This document shows, piece after piece, positions 16,915-25,784 of a stretch of DNA of 64,000 bases (its first letter is position 1; each line of letters opens with the position of its first letter). The notes beneath the pieces were generated by a model. That model was given only the letters and a program-made list of their open reading frames with translations. It was not told where the DNA came from and searched no databases. A program made the translations under genes and the position numbers. Source of the stretch: JBBSEX01 sp038239345 (GTDB lineage Bacteria; Acidobacteriota; Terriglobia; Bryobacterales; Bryobacteraceae); NCBI GenBank assembly GCA_038239345.1, contig JBBSEX010000021.1, forward strand, positions 11,687 through 75,686, read 5' to 3'.

Positions 16915-17829
16915 ATGCCCGTTGGTTTGCTTGGAATCGAAGGTCTGGAACGCCCGGAGATGGAGGCGATCCTCCACCGGGCGAAGGATTTCCAGCCGCT
17001 GCAAAATCAATCGTTCCTGCGCCTGGATTTATTAAAGGGCAAGATGGTGGTGAACCTGTTCTTTGAGGCATCCACCCGTACGCGCACAAGTTTTGAAATC
17101 GCCGCCAAGCGTTTGGGCGCGGATGCGATATCCATCACGGCATCGGCCTCGAGTGTCTCTAAAGGCGAGAGCCTGGTGGATACCTTGAACACACTCGCGG
17201 CGATGCGGCCCGATGCGATCATCATGCGTCATTCCGCTAGCGGCGCACCGCACTTTCTGGCCCGCTATCTTCCTACGCCGATCATCAATGCCGGCGACGG
17301 CACGCATGAGCATCCGACGCAAGCGCTGCTGGATGCGCGGACGATACTCGATCAGCGGGAGTCGCTTGAGGGCTTACGGGTGGCGATTATCGGCGACATC
17401 GCGCATAGCCGGGTGGCGCGATCGAATGTGTATCTGCTCTCGAAGTTCGGCGCAAAAGTAGTGCTCTGCGGACCCGCTTCCCTACTGCCGCGCGAACTGG
17501 AGCGGATTGCGCCCAACGTTACGCTGAGCAACGATATGCGCGAGGCGATTACGGGCGCTGATGTCATCATGATGTTACGGGTCCAACTGGAGCGTCAACA
17601 TGAAGCGGCATTTCCCGCCGGCGAATATTTCCAGTTCTACGGATTGCGTCCCGATCATCTGCTGCTGGCCAAGCCGAACGCCATCGTGATGCATCCGGGG
17701 CCGATCAATCGCGGACGGGAGATCTCTTCCGAGGTGGCGGATTCGCAAAAGTCGGTGATTCTGAATCAAGTGGAAAACGGAATCGCCGTGCGCATGGCGG
17801 TGCTCGAACGGATCCTCTGCGCGCAATGA
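16915..17829 (+). CDS. pyrB: Aspartate carbamoyltransferase catalytic subunit
   Basis: The 304-residue enzyme carries the carbamoyl-phosphate loop Ser53-Thr-Arg-Thr56 in 'FFEASTRTRTSFE', the 'GDGTHEHPTQALLD' motif, and the aspartate-domain segment 'VMMLRVQLER'-like region followed by 'VMHPGPINRG'. It condenses carbamoyl phosphate and aspartate, the first committed step of pyrimidine synthesis, in the cytoplasm. No pyrI regulatory subunit is present, as in Gram-positive-type ATCases. It lies between pyrR (1 bp gap) and pyrC (4-bp overlap), so the three are one transcription unit. Confidence 0.97.
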   Translation: MPVGLLGIEGLERPEMEAILHRAKDFQPLQNQSFLRLDLLKGKMVVNLFFEASTRTRTSFEIAAKRLGADAISITASASSVSKGESLVDTLNTLAAMRPDAIIMRHSASGAPHFLARYLPTPIINAGDGTHEHPTQALLDARTILDQRESLEGLRVAIIGDIAHSRVARSNVYLLSKFGAKVVLCGPASLLPRELERIAPNVTLSNDMREAITGADVIMMLRVQLERQHEAAFPAGEYFQFYGLRPDHLLLAKPNAIVMHPGPINRGREISSEVADSQKSVILNQVENGIAVRMAVLERILCAQ

Positions 17830-19103
17830 GCATTTTAATTAAGAACGGCCGGGTAATCGATCCTTGGGCAAAGCTCGACGGCATCGCCGACGTCCTGATC
17901 CACGATGAGGTCATCGCCGGCGTCGGCCTGAACATCGACGAAGCGGGCGCGCAGATCTTCGATGCCAGCGGCCTGATCGTTGCGCCGGGCTTCATCGATA
18001 TGCACGTCCATCTGCGGGAACCGGGATTTGAACATGCCGAGACGATCGAGAGTGGATCGCGTGCCGCCGCCGCCGGCGGATTCACGAGCATCTGTTGCAT
18101 GCCTAACACGGCTCCGGTGAACGACAATGCCACGGTTACCAGCTACATCATTGAGCGCGCCAGGCGTTATGCGGTGGTGAATGTTTTTCCCATCGGGGCG
18201 ATTACCAAGGGCAGTATGGGTGAACAACTGGCGGCCATCGGATCGATGAAGCAGGCTGGAATAGTCGCTATTTCCGACGACGGCAAGCCGGTGATGAACG
18301 CTCGAATGATGCGCCGGGCGATGGAGTTTGCCCGTTCGCACCGGCTTCCCGTGATCGACCATTGTGAAGATCTCCATCTGAGCGCCGGTGGCGACATGCA
18401 TGAAGGATTGCATTCGGTCCGCTATGGACTGCGGGGAATTCCGGCCTGTTCGGAAGACGTGATGGTGGCGCGCGATATCCTGCTCGCCGAAGTCACCGGG
18501 GCGAAGTTTCACGTGGCCCACATCTCCTCTAAACACTCGGTGGAAATGGTGGCCTTCGCCAAAGCGCGCGGACTTGCGGTTACTTGCGAGACCACGCCGC
18601 ACCATTTCGCGCTGTCCGACGACGACATGGCGCCATACGACAGCAATTACAAAATGAAACCGCCTCTGCGCTCGGTTCCGCATGTGTCGGCCGTTACCGC
18701 GGGGATCGTGTCAGGGGCAATCGACGCGCTGGCTACCGACCATGCGCCGCACCCCGGGAGCGAGAAGATGCAGGAGTTTGAACAGTGCCCGTTCGGCATA
18801 CTGGGGCTGGAGACGGCGATTGGGATCGCGCTCGATAAGTTGATTCATCCGGGCAAGATTTCGCTGCGCCGCATGGTGGAGCTATTCACAACGGGTCCGG
18901 CGGAGATACTCGGTCTGAATCGCGGCAGCCTGGCGATTGGCGCCCCGGCCGACGTCACAATCTTCGACACGGATCGCCAATGGACGTATGACGTGAATAA
19001 GTCGCAATCTAAGAGTCGTAATTCTCCGTTTCATAATCAAATGTTTCGTGGTGGGCCGGTGGCAACAATTGTGGGCGGTGTCTTCGCCTGGAAGCTGGAA
19101 TGA
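17826..19103 (+). CDS. pyrC: Dihydroorotase
   Basis: The 425-residue amidohydrolase has the metal-binding signature 'DMHVHLREPG' (His60, His62), later His residues in 'VIDHCEDLHLS' and 'FHVAHISSKHS', and the 'ALATDHAPH' motif with catalytic Asp. It closes carbamoyl aspartate to dihydroorotate. Its start overlaps the pyrB stop (ATGA), and its stop overlaps the start of the UPF0182 gene in the same way. Length and motifs fit class I dihydroorotases. The long antisense ORF across it is a shadow. Confidence 0.97.
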   Translation: MSILIKNGRVIDPWAKLDGIADVLIHDEVIAGVGLNIDEAGAQIFDASGLIVAPGFIDMHVHLREPGFEHAETIESGSRAAAAGGFTSICCMPNTAPVNDNATVTSYIIERARRYAVVNVFPIGAITKGSMGEQLAAIGSMKQAGIVAISDDGKPVMNARMMRRAMEFARSHRLPVIDHCEDLHLSAGGDMHEGLHSVRYGLRGIPACSEDVMVARDILLAEVTGAKFHVAHISSKHSVEMVAFAKARGLAVTCETTPHHFALSDDDMAPYDSNYKMKPPLRSVPHVSAVTAGIVSGAIDALATDHAPHPGSEKMQEFEQCPFGILGLETAIGIALDKLIHPGKISLRRMVELFTTGPAEILGLNRGSLAIGAPADVTIFDTDRQWTYDVNKSQSKSRNSPFHNQMFRGGPVATIVGGVFAWKLE

Positions 19104-21805
19104 AAAATCAACGTTGGCTTGTTCTTCTGATCGCAGGTTTTGTGGCGTTAGTGACGGCCCATGCGGTGGCCACTTATGCGCTCGACTTTGAGTGGTGGAA
19201 AGAGATGGGCCAGCTTGATACCTGGTTTAATCAAATCCTCTATGGGGTCGCGCCAGTCGCGATCGCCACAATCCTGATCTTCGTCATTCTCTGGGTGGTT
19301 CACGCCCGGGGGATGAAGGCCGCGGGCGTTGGACTTTCCCGCTACCCTTCGTACGCCAAACTTACTACTTTCCTGGCGCTTGGGCTGGCTTACCTGATTG
19401 CCGGCGCGACCATTGAAACCTGGACTGTCGTGCGCTTCTTCGGCGGCCGATCGCTTGCCGCCGATCCCGCCGCCTGGCACGATCCTTTGTTCGGACTGCC
19501 GCTCGCATTCTATTTTTTTGAGCTGCCGTTTTACCACGTAATCCTCCGGGTGCTGCTAACTGTGTCGGTGATCAGCGCATTGGTGTACGCCATTACGGCC
19601 AAGGCCTGGGACCTGCGTCACGACTTCGCCGAAGGCAGAGTGGATCTGCAGGCGCAAGCGGAAGCGCTGAAGCAGATGCTCGATTCGGTCATCGTTCGTG
19701 GGCTGCTGGTGCTCGCGTTGGTTGGATTGGCCGCCAGCTTTTATCTGGATCGCTATGATTTGCTGCTAACCGATCACGGCTTCATGCTGGGAGCCGATTA
19801 TGTGAATGAGAACCTCAGCCTTCCCCTGCAATGGGTGGCCATCGCCGGAGCTTTGGTGGCGGGAGTTTTTATCTGGCTACGCCGCCCCGGTATAGCCGCC
19901 GGATTACTGGTGATCCTGTTCGCCAAGGCGATCGTGCCCTGGTTGGTGACCGCGGTCTACGTGCGCCCTAACGAGATTTCCATTGAGCGGCCTTACATTG
20001 AGCGGCACATTGCGGCGACGCGCTCAGCATACGGGTTGAACACACGGGCGCGGGAAATTCAGTTCCCGGCGAACTTGGAAGGGAAGATCGATTTCCAGAA
20101 AAATCGCGAGACGCTCGATAACGTGCGGTTATGGGATTGGAATGCCTTTCGTTCGACCCTGACACAAATTCAACCGCTGCGGCCCTATGTGTTTTCCGAC
20201 ACCGATCCCGATCGCTACACAATCGACGGCCATTTAAGGCAGGTTTTGATAGCGCCAAGGGAGATTGAATTAAATCAGTTGGGCGATGCCCGCAACAGTT
20301 GGATCAATCCCCGGTTTATATACACACATGGTTATGGGGTCACTGTGGCGGAAGCCAATCGCATCACACCCACCGGGCTGCCGCTTCTTCTTGTCAAGGA
20401 CGCGCCCTTGGAAATAGCGACGCCCAGCCTTAAGGTGGAACGGCCTGAACTGTACTTCGGGGAGGAGGTTCATGAGCCGGTCTTCGTGCGAACCGCCCAA
20501 CCCGAATTCAACTATCCGTCGGGCAGTGACAACGTGCAGACCAGGTATGCCGGCCAGGGTGGCTTCGCGATGTCATCCGTTTTGACGCGCTTCGCCGCCG
20601 CCTTCGCTTATGGCGACTGGAATATATTGCTGACCAGTTTATTGACGCCGGAAAGCCGGATGATGATTCATCGCCAGGTGCGCGAACGTCTGCATACATT
20701 GGCCGGGTTCATCAATTGGGAGAAGGACCCTTACATCGTCATTACCGAGCAGGGAAGGTTGGTATGGATCGTCGACGGCTACCTGACATCGGACCGTCAC
20801 CCCTATTCCCGAGGCATGACGATGGAAGATTTCGGCGAAGTGAACTACATCCGAAATTCCGTCAAAGCCACCATCGATGCTTATGACGGTACTACGAATA
20901 TTTACGTATTCGATTCGACCGACCCTTTGCTGCGCGCCTATCGCAATCTGTTCCCCAAGCTGTTCCGTCCAGAATCGGAAATGCCCAAGGATTTGCGGGC
21001 GCACGCCCGATACCCCGAAACGTTATTCACCGTCCAGGCCGAAATATACCGGACGTTCCATATGCGGGACCCACAATCCTTCTATAACAAAGCGGATCTG
21101 TGGGATGTCGCGAACTTTACAGGGGGCGCGAACGGCACGCCGATTCCCACTCCTCCCACGTATGTGGTGGCTACCTTGCCGGGTGAAACGAAACCGGAGT
21201 TTCTTCTGCTGCTGGCTTATACGCCGCGGAAGAAAGATAACCTGATCGGTTTCATTGCCGCCCGCTGCGATGGGGAACGGCTAGGTGAACTCATTGTGCT
21301 GCTGCTGCCGAAGCAGGAATTATTGCTTGGGCCGATGCAGATCGACGCTCGTATCAATCAGGATCAGAATATTTCCAAAGATCTGACCTTGTGGGGGCAG
21401 CAAGGGTCCACCGTTTTGCGCGGACAGATATTAGTTTTGCCCATCGACAACACTTTCTTGTACGTTGAGCCGATATATATAGAAGCGGCACAAGCGAAGA
21501 TGCCACAGCTGAAGAAAGTTGCTCTGGCAATGGGAAACACGCTCGTCTATGCAGATACTTACGAACAGGGAATCGCGCAACTTACCGCCGCGCAGGGTGG
21601 GTCGGCGGATCTTCCGGTGATCACAAAGACGGCGCTGCCGGGGATTACCGTGACCAATGCTTCCCCCCAGGAAAACGAAAAACTGACGAAGAAATTCGAT
21701 GAGATCCGGGTGCACTTTAAACGCTATCGCGAACTGACGGCACAGGGCAAACTAGCTGAGGCTGGTAAGGAGTTGGAGGCCGTTGAGGCGGCAATTCAAC
21801 ACTAA
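19100..21805 (+). CDS. UPF0182-family large membrane protein
   Basis: This 901-residue protein has about seven transmembrane helices in the first 300 residues (for example 4-27, 48-70, 90-110, 135-155, 200-220, 255-275, 285-305). A large extracytoplasmic domain follows, containing family-typical segments such as 'VRPNEISIERPYIERHI', 'YTHGYGVTVAEANR' and 'YGDWNILLTS'. It matches UPF0182, a family of unknown function found in actinobacteria, cyanobacteria and acidobacteria. It overlaps pyrC by 4 nt, so it is translationally coupled to pyrimidine genes, although no role in that pathway is known. A Lys/Glu-rich helical tail ends the protein. Confidence 0.9.
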   Translation: MKNQRWLVLLIAGFVALVTAHAVATYALDFEWWKEMGQLDTWFNQILYGVAPVAIATILIFVILWVVHARGMKAAGVGLSRYPSYAKLTTFLALGLAYLIAGATIETWTVVRFFGGRSLAADPAAWHDPLFGLPLAFYFFELPFYHVILRVLLTVSVISALVYAITAKAWDLRHDFAEGRVDLQAQAEALKQMLDSVIVRGLLVLALVGLAASFYLDRYDLLLTDHGFMLGADYVNENLSLPLQWVAIAGALVAGVFIWLRRPGIAAGLLVILFAKAIVPWLVTAVYVRPNEISIERPYIERHIAATRSAYGLNTRAREIQFPANLEGKIDFQKNRETLDNVRLWDWNAFRSTLTQIQPLRPYVFSDTDPDRYTIDGHLRQVLIAPREIELNQLGDARNSWINPRFIYTHGYGVTVAEANRITPTGLPLLLVKDAPLEIATPSLKVERPELYFGEEVHEPVFVRTAQPEFNYPSGSDNVQTRYAGQGGFAMSSVLTRFAAAFAYGDWNILLTSLLTPESRMMIHRQVRERLHTLAGFINWEKDPYIVITEQGRLVWIVDGYLTSDRHPYSRGMTMEDFGEVNYIRNSVKATIDAYDGTTNIYVFDSTDPLLRAYRNLFPKLFRPESEMPKDLRAHARYPETLFTVQAEIYRTFHMRDPQSFYNKADLWDVANFTGGANGTPIPTPPTYVVATLPGETKPEFLLLLAYTPRKKDNLIGFIAARCDGERLGELIVLLLPKQELLLGPMQIDARINQDQNISKDLTLWGQQGSTVLRGQILVLPIDNTFLYVEPIYIEAAQAKMPQLKKVALAMGNTLVYADTYEQGIAQLTAAQGGSADLPVITKTALPGITVTNASPQENEKLTKKFDEIRVHFKRYRELTAQGKLAEAGKELEAVEAAIQH

Positions 21806-21809
21806 GACT

Positions 21810-22169
21810 ATGGCCCTGATACTGGTGGTGGACGATGAGCCGGATATTCGTTTAGTTTTGTGCCGAATGCTGGAATCGGCTGGTTACGAAACGCTGGAAG
21901 CCGGCAACGGCAAGGAAGCGGCGAACCATATGCAATCCCATGAAATCGACCTGGTGATGACGGATCTTGTGATGCCCGAACAGGAAGGTATTGAAACGAT
22001 CAAGCTGTTCCGGAAGGAACATCCGCAGGTGAAGATCATTGCCATGTCGGGAGCGTTCGGCGGGGAATTTTTGACGGTGGCGGGGATGCTTGGCGCGAAT
22101 TCGACTCTACAAAAGCCCTTACGTTTGGACAAAGTAATCGCGACAGTGAAGACGGTGCTGGCAGGTTAA
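21810..22169 (+). CDS. Stand-alone receiver (CheY-like) response regulator
   Basis: The 119-residue protein is a single REC domain: the acidic pair in 'ILVVDDEPDIRLVLCRML', phospho-acceptor Asp in 'LVMTDLVMPEQEG' and conserved Lys in 'TLQKPLRLDKV'. It has no output domain, so it would act by protein contact. ATG 21810 lies 4 bp after the UPF0182 stop; the longer reading from 21783 overlaps that gene and adds nothing conserved. No histidine kinase is in the window. Confidence 0.92.
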   Translation: MALILVVDDEPDIRLVLCRMLESAGYETLEAGNGKEAANHMQSHEIDLVMTDLVMPEQEGIETIKLFRKEHPQVKIIAMSGAFGGEFLTVAGMLGANSTLQKPLRLDKVIATVKTVLAG

Positions 22170-22176
22170 ACGAAAT

Positions 22177-23016
22177 CTACATCGGCCAACGGGAAGCGGT
22201 ACCGCGGCGGCCGGATAGCGAATCGCCGGATTTCTTGCTCGGCAGCGGTCCGCTTGTGTCGTTCGACACGCGGCGCTTGGATACAGCGGAAAAATCCAGT
22301 TCCGTAGAATCGAATTCCAGCGGACGGTCCAGAACCATCTCGATGGTCGTACCCTTGGAAAGCACAGCTTCCGGGCCGCGAGTTAGCAGAACTCCGAGTA
22401 GCCCAGCGGTTGCTCCCGCCGCCGCGCCCAATCCCGCGCCCATCCCACCATGACCGGCGATGCTACCGGCCAGCGCTCCGACCGAGGCTCCGGCTGCAGC
22501 TGTTTCGCCCACCGTTCGAGCGTCTCCGCCCTTATTTCCCTCACTGCGGATTTTGCCTTCGGTTTTATCCAACTGTTCCGATGCCCGGCCGTCGAGACCG
22601 GTCACTGTCCCGCGGAAATCCCGGGTGACGCCATTTGGCAGTGTCAGAGTGTCGAAGCGCAGGAAAAACTCCCCGCGACCCTTCACTCTACCGGGGCGCT
22701 TGATCTGCGTAATCGTTCCCATAACGTAGCTGCCGGGCGGGATCACAATGCGACCCTTTGTCAGGATTGGAAATACCGTTTCCAGATAAACCCGCTCGCC
22801 ATCGGAGGCGCTCTTCGTGCTGACGCTATTAATCATGCTGAGCGGAATATGAGTTCCGGGAGCAATCACGAAGGGCTTCAGCGATAGTGGCACGTCCTCA
22901 GCCACTGGATCACCCAAAACCTGATTCGCCGGAGCTGGCACCGGGGAAACCGGCGTTTCCTGAGCCCCGCACAGAGCGGCCAAACTGAAAGAAAGGGTTA
23001 GGGCTTGAAGATACAC
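22177..23016 (-). CDS. Exported TrbI/VirB10-like protein with glycine-zipper segment
   Basis: The 279-residue protein has a signal peptide (MYLQALTLSFSLAALCGA), a Pro-rich linker, and a beta domain beginning 'PLSLKPFVIAPGTHIPLSMINSV' (in the pattern of TrbI/VirB10 C-terminal folds). The domain includes 'RIVIPPGSYVMGTITQIKRPGR' and later 'LSKGTTIEMVLDRPLEF'. Between them is a Gly/Ala-rich zipper (about 165-205) that could insert in a membrane. No other conjugation gene is nearby, so it is probably a stand-alone envelope protein as often seen in Acidobacteriota. Function unknown. It converges on the receiver gene with a 7-bp gap. Confidence 0.75.
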   Translation of the reverse strand: MYLQALTLSFSLAALCGAQETPVSPVPAPANQVLGDPVAEDVPLSLKPFVIAPGTHIPLSMINSVSTKSASDGERVYLETVFPILTKGRIVIPPGSYVMGTITQIKRPGRVKGRGEFFLRFDTLTLPNGVTRDFRGTVTGLDGRASEQLDKTEGKIRSEGNKGGDARTVGETAAAGASVGALAGSIAGHGGMGAGLGAAAGATAGLLGVLLTRGPEAVLSKGTTIEMVLDRPLEFDSTELDFSAVSKRRVSNDTSGPLPSKKSGDSLSGRRGTASRWPM

Positions 23017-23093
23017 CGCGCTGGCTCCTTACGTAATTCTAGCTTACTTACAGTAGAACGTAGCCCGGGAATTTCGCGTTGCATTTTTCATTT

Positions 23094-23951
23094 CTAACCT
23101 AGTTTGGGGTCGGAGAGCGGCGCCACATGTGACCCGCCGATAAAACTCAGCAATTCTTCATTTAAACGATCGCCCGCGGTCAGGAACAATCCATGTGGTT
23201 CGCCTTCGTATTCGCTCAAGGTCGCATTCGGCAGAATCTTCGCCGACCTACGAGCGGAAACGGCGATAGGAACCGTCGCGTCGCCAGTGCCATGGATGAT
23301 TCGAACGGGTATCGTGATTCCCGTCATCTCGTCGCGAAAATCGGTGGACGACCAGGCTCTGGCCGCAGCTAGCGTCGCCCGTAACGAGCCCGTCAAGGCT
23401 AGCGATTGGTTCCAATCCAGGACCGCATCGGACACGGCGCGATTCAACAGGGTGCGCCCATAAAATGCCGTAGCGAAGTCTTTCAAGAACGCCGGCCGGT
23501 CCTTGCGGATAGCGGCGTCGATGGTATCGAACACCGCCGGATCTACGCCGTCGGGATTGTTGGCTGTCTTCATCAAAAACGGGGTCACCGCCGCCAGCAG
23601 CACCGCCTTTTCCACGCGGCCTGCGCCGTATCGGCTGAGGTAACGGACCACTTCGCCTCCACCCATTGAAAACCCTACCAACGTCGCGCCCCGTAAATCG
23701 AGTTGCTCCATCACGTCATTGAGGTCAGCGGCGAAGGTGTCGTACTCATACCCGTTCCAAGGGCGGCCGGAGCGCCCGAATCCACGCCGATCATAGGCGA
23801 TCACGCGGCATCCGTGCTCGGCCAGAAAAGTCGCCTGCTTCTCCCACATGTCGCCATTTACCGGCCACCCGTGGATCAATATAACCGGCGCGCCGGTGCC
23901 CCAATCGGTGTAGTAAATCTCTGTGCCGTCCTGCGCTTTCACAAATGACAT
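23094..23951 (-). CDS. Alpha/beta hydrolase, haloperoxidase type
   Basis: The 285-residue protein is an alpha/beta hydrolase close to cofactor-free haloperoxidases and perhydrolases: oxyanion region 'HGWPVNGDMW', nucleophile elbow 'LVGFSMGGGEV' (Ser95), acid in 'IHGTGDATVP' and His in 'GEPHGLF'. It is paralogous to the hydrolase at 28696-29517, with the nucleophile at the same residue number and the same 'AYDRRGFGRS' segment. No signal peptide. Substrate cannot be read; esterase or peracid-forming activity is typical for the family. Confidence 0.88.
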   Translation of the reverse strand: MSFVKAQDGTEIYYTDWGTGAPVILIHGWPVNGDMWEKQATFLAEHGCRVIAYDRRGFGRSGRPWNGYEYDTFAADLNDVMEQLDLRGATLVGFSMGGGEVVRYLSRYGAGRVEKAVLLAAVTPFLMKTANNPDGVDPAVFDTIDAAIRKDRPAFLKDFATAFYGRTLLNRAVSDAVLDWNQSLALTGSLRATLAAARAWSSTDFRDEMTGITIPVRIIHGTGDATVPIAVSARRSAKILPNATLSEYEGEPHGLFLTAGDRLNEELLSFIGGSHVAPLSDPKLG

Positions 23952-24047
23952 TGTCGTGTTGTTCCCCGGTAGATTAGACCGGAACGGAGCAAGAAGCTTT
24001 CGCCCTTAATGCGTCCCCGTTAGACGGTGCACTCGGCAGTCTTACGA

Positions 24048-24719
24048 TTACACGTCGATAATGCCGCGCTTGAGCCCGGCTACTGCCGCCTGTGTCCGGT
24101 CATTTACTCCCAATTTATTGAGAATGCTTTTTACGCGGCTCTTTACGGTGTCCTCCGCTACGTTTAACAGAGCGGCTATTTCCTTATTCGGATTTCCTCT
24201 AACGATGAGCTGTAAGACTTCCACTTCGCGGGGTGTTAAGGCATCGGAATTCACATACGAGGCTACTTCGACGGCTGCCTCGGGAGACATCGCCCGCTTT
24301 CCCGATTGGACCGCGCGAATGGTCTTGAGCAGCTCTTTGTGTAACGAGTTCTTCAGCAGGTAACCGGAGGCTCCGGCTTTTAGCGCGCGCGAAATTTGGA
24401 CGTCGCCGGCGAAGGTTGTCAGCATGATTATCTTCGCTCGGGGGAAGTCCCGCCGGATGGCAACCAGTGCGTCGCTCCCATTCATGAGCGGCATCTGCAA
24501 GTCCATTAACGTCACGTCGGGACAAAGGCTCCGATATTGATCGATGGCCTCCTGCCCGTTGCCCGCTTCCCCTACTAGCTGTAAATCGGATTGTCCGCCG
24601 ATCAGAGTTGCAATACCCTGCCGGAAGAGCGGATGATCGTCCACCGACAGGATGCGAATCGGCGGCAAGGCTTCCGGGGGTTCGAGGTCGCGATGGGTTT
24701 CCGGCATAACTAGTTGCAT
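24048..24719 (-). CDS. NarL/FixJ-family response regulator
   Basis: The 223-residue protein has an N-terminal receiver domain ('IRILSVDDHPLFRQGIATL', phospho-Asp in 'VTLMDLQMPLMNG', Lys in 'GYLLKNSLHKE') and a C-terminal LuxR-type helix-turn-helix ('LTPREVEVLQLIVRG', 'AEDTVKSRVKSILNKLG'). It would bind DNA when phosphorylated. ATG 24719 is preceded by GGGAG at a good distance; ATG 24746 is a possible alternative. The reading further upstream overlaps the divergent redoxin gene and is not conserved. No partner kinase is visible. Confidence 0.92.
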   Translation of the reverse strand: MQLVMPETHRDLEPPEALPPIRILSVDDHPLFRQGIATLIGGQSDLQLVGEAGNGQEAIDQYRSLCPDVTLMDLQMPLMNGSDALVAIRRDFPRAKIIMLTTFAGDVQISRALKAGASGYLLKNSLHKELLKTIRAVQSGKRAMSPEAAVEVASYVNSDALTPREVEVLQLIVRGNPNKEIAALLNVAEDTVKSRVKSILNKLGVNDRTQAAVAGLKRGIIDV

Positions 24720-24857
24720 TTCGATACTACTCCCAAGCCGTGACATACGGACGCCGCCGGAGTAGCAAAAGATGCGCGTTATTCGGCGGTGCTGAGTTTC
24801 GCACTCGCCTTTGCTTTCCTCAGGCTCTGCTTTCCTAAGTAAGATAGAAACTAACCC

Positions 24858-25454
24858 ATGCGACCCGATATTGTTCCCGGAGCAATTTTTCCCGATTACG
24901 AGTTGACCGATCATACGGCGAAGCGCCGCAAGCTTTCCGAGCTCCAAGGTCTCGATCCCATGATTTTGGTATTGAGCCGGGGAGCCTATTGCCCGAAAGA
25001 TCGGCGCCAGGCCGAGGGTTTGATTCAGCTTCATCATGAGATGGAAGTGGGCTATTGCCGTCTGGCTACTATCAGCACGGACAACCTCCTGGCGACCAAT
25101 GAATATCGGACGGGAGTGGGAGCGCACTGGCCATTTTTATCAGACCCTGGACGGGTGGTGCAGAAAGATCTCGATATCGCCGAGTATACCGATCCGGGTC
25201 ACAATCCGATGATCCCGCACACCATCGTCTTCGAGCCGGGGCTGATCGTGTATAAAATTTATAACGGCTATTGGTTTTTTGGCAGGCCAACTGTCGAAGA
25301 ATTGCGGCAGGATCTGCGTGCGGTATCGAAGAAATGCCGCCCCGATTGGGACATCACCGATGAAGATTTAAAAGAAGCGTGGCAACGCGGCGACAAAGAT
25401 CAATTTTATCCGTATGGTCTAAGCTATGCGAAGGTTTTTGGAGAGCAGGAGTAA
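24858..25454 (+). CDS. Peroxiredoxin-like (AhpC/TSA) redoxin
   Basis: The 198-residue protein has a thioredoxin-fold peroxiredoxin pattern: 'PGAIFPDYELTDH' at the start, 'LSRGAYCPKDRRQ' with a single candidate peroxidatic Cys45, 'LATISTDN', and 'PHTIVFEPGLIVYKIYNGYWFFGRPT'. There is no CxxC next to Cys45 and other Cys residues lie at the end of helices (GYC, KKC), so any resolving Cys is uncertain. It probably reduces peroxides or acts as a thiol oxidoreductase in the cytoplasm. It is divergent from the NarL regulator and ends 6 bp from the convergent tRNA-Ser. Confidence 0.8.
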   Translation: MRPDIVPGAIFPDYELTDHTAKRRKLSELQGLDPMILVLSRGAYCPKDRRQAEGLIQLHHEMEVGYCRLATISTDNLLATNEYRTGVGAHWPFLSDPGRVVQKDLDIAEYTDPGHNPMIPHTIVFEPGLIVYKIYNGYWFFGRPTVEELRQDLRAVSKKCRPDWDITDEDLKEAWQRGDKDQFYPYGLSYAKVFGEQE

Positions 25455-25460
25455 GTTCGC

Positions 25461-25550
25461 TGGCGGAGAGAGAGGGATTCGAACCCTCGATAGAGTTTCC
25501 CCTATACACACTTTCCAGGCGTGCGCCTTCAACCGCTCGGCCATCTCTCC
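25461..25550 (-). tRNA. tRNA-Ser(GGA)
   Basis: The reverse complement gives a 90-nt class II tRNA: acceptor GGAGAGA/TCTCTCC, discriminator G, encoded CCA (25461-25463), D loop GAGCGGTTGAAGGC, anticodon loop CTGGAAA (anticodon GGA), a long variable arm, and T arm GAGGGTTCGAATCCCTC. Seryl identity is supported by both the long variable arm and the anticodon, which reads UCC/UCU. Confidence 0.96.
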
Positions 25551-25570
25551 AGTGCCTTAGTTTAACACGG

Positions 25571-25756
25571 CTACTTTAAGCCTTGCGCCGTTCGGCTCCA
25601 CGGGGCGGCATAACCGTAGTAACGCGTCCGGCACTTACGGCAACGGAACGGTGCAAGAAAAATAAAGACGAAAAGCGTGTCTTTAAAGCCCACCCGTCTG
25701 GAGCGGCGGACATGGCCCCAGCCGCAAAACGGACAGGTACGGTTTGATTTTTCCAT
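25571..25756 (-). CDS. Small zinc-ribbon protein with hydrophobic centre
   Basis: This 61-residue ORF has two Cys pairs, 'TCPFCGWG' near residue 8 and 'FRCRKCRTRYYGY' near residue 38, separated by a hydrophobic stretch (DTLFVFIFLAPF) that could be a short membrane segment. The pattern fits a four-Cys zinc ribbon. Purine-rich AGAGG lies directly before the ATG. It is divergent from mtaB with a 28-bp gap, and tRNA-Ser follows 20 bp after its stop. Family unknown, but Cys spacing and position support a real gene. Confidence 0.6.
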   Translation of the reverse strand: MEKSNRTCPFCGWGHVRRSRRVGFKDTLFVFIFLAPFRCRKCRTRYYGYAAPWSRTAQGLK

Positions 25757-25771
25757 CCTCTATTACCACGT

Positions 25772-25778
25772 TACTATA
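25772..25778. promoter_or_regulatory. -10-like element between zinc-ribbon gene and mtaB
   Basis: TACTATA reads as TACTAT rightwards, ending 7 nt before the mtaB GTG, and as TATAGT leftwards, 16 nt before the zinc-ribbon ATG. As at the hom junction, one AT-rich element could serve both directions. No -35 is visible. If used, mtaB mRNA would be leaderless. Confidence 0.35.
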
Positions 25779-25784
25779 AAAACT

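Noticed and set aside
17835..18683. Antisense ORF across pyrC (His-rich translation)
   Set aside because: The His runs mirror Met/Val codons of the real dihydroorotase; no ribosome site or neighbour supports it.
22177..23016. Conjugation gene cluster
   Set aside because: Only one TrbI-like protein is present, with no other transfer genes and ordinary chromosomal neighbours.
24720..25127. N-terminal extension of the NarL-type regulator
   Set aside because: It overlaps the divergent redoxin gene and its translation shows no domain; the receiver domain begins just after 24719.
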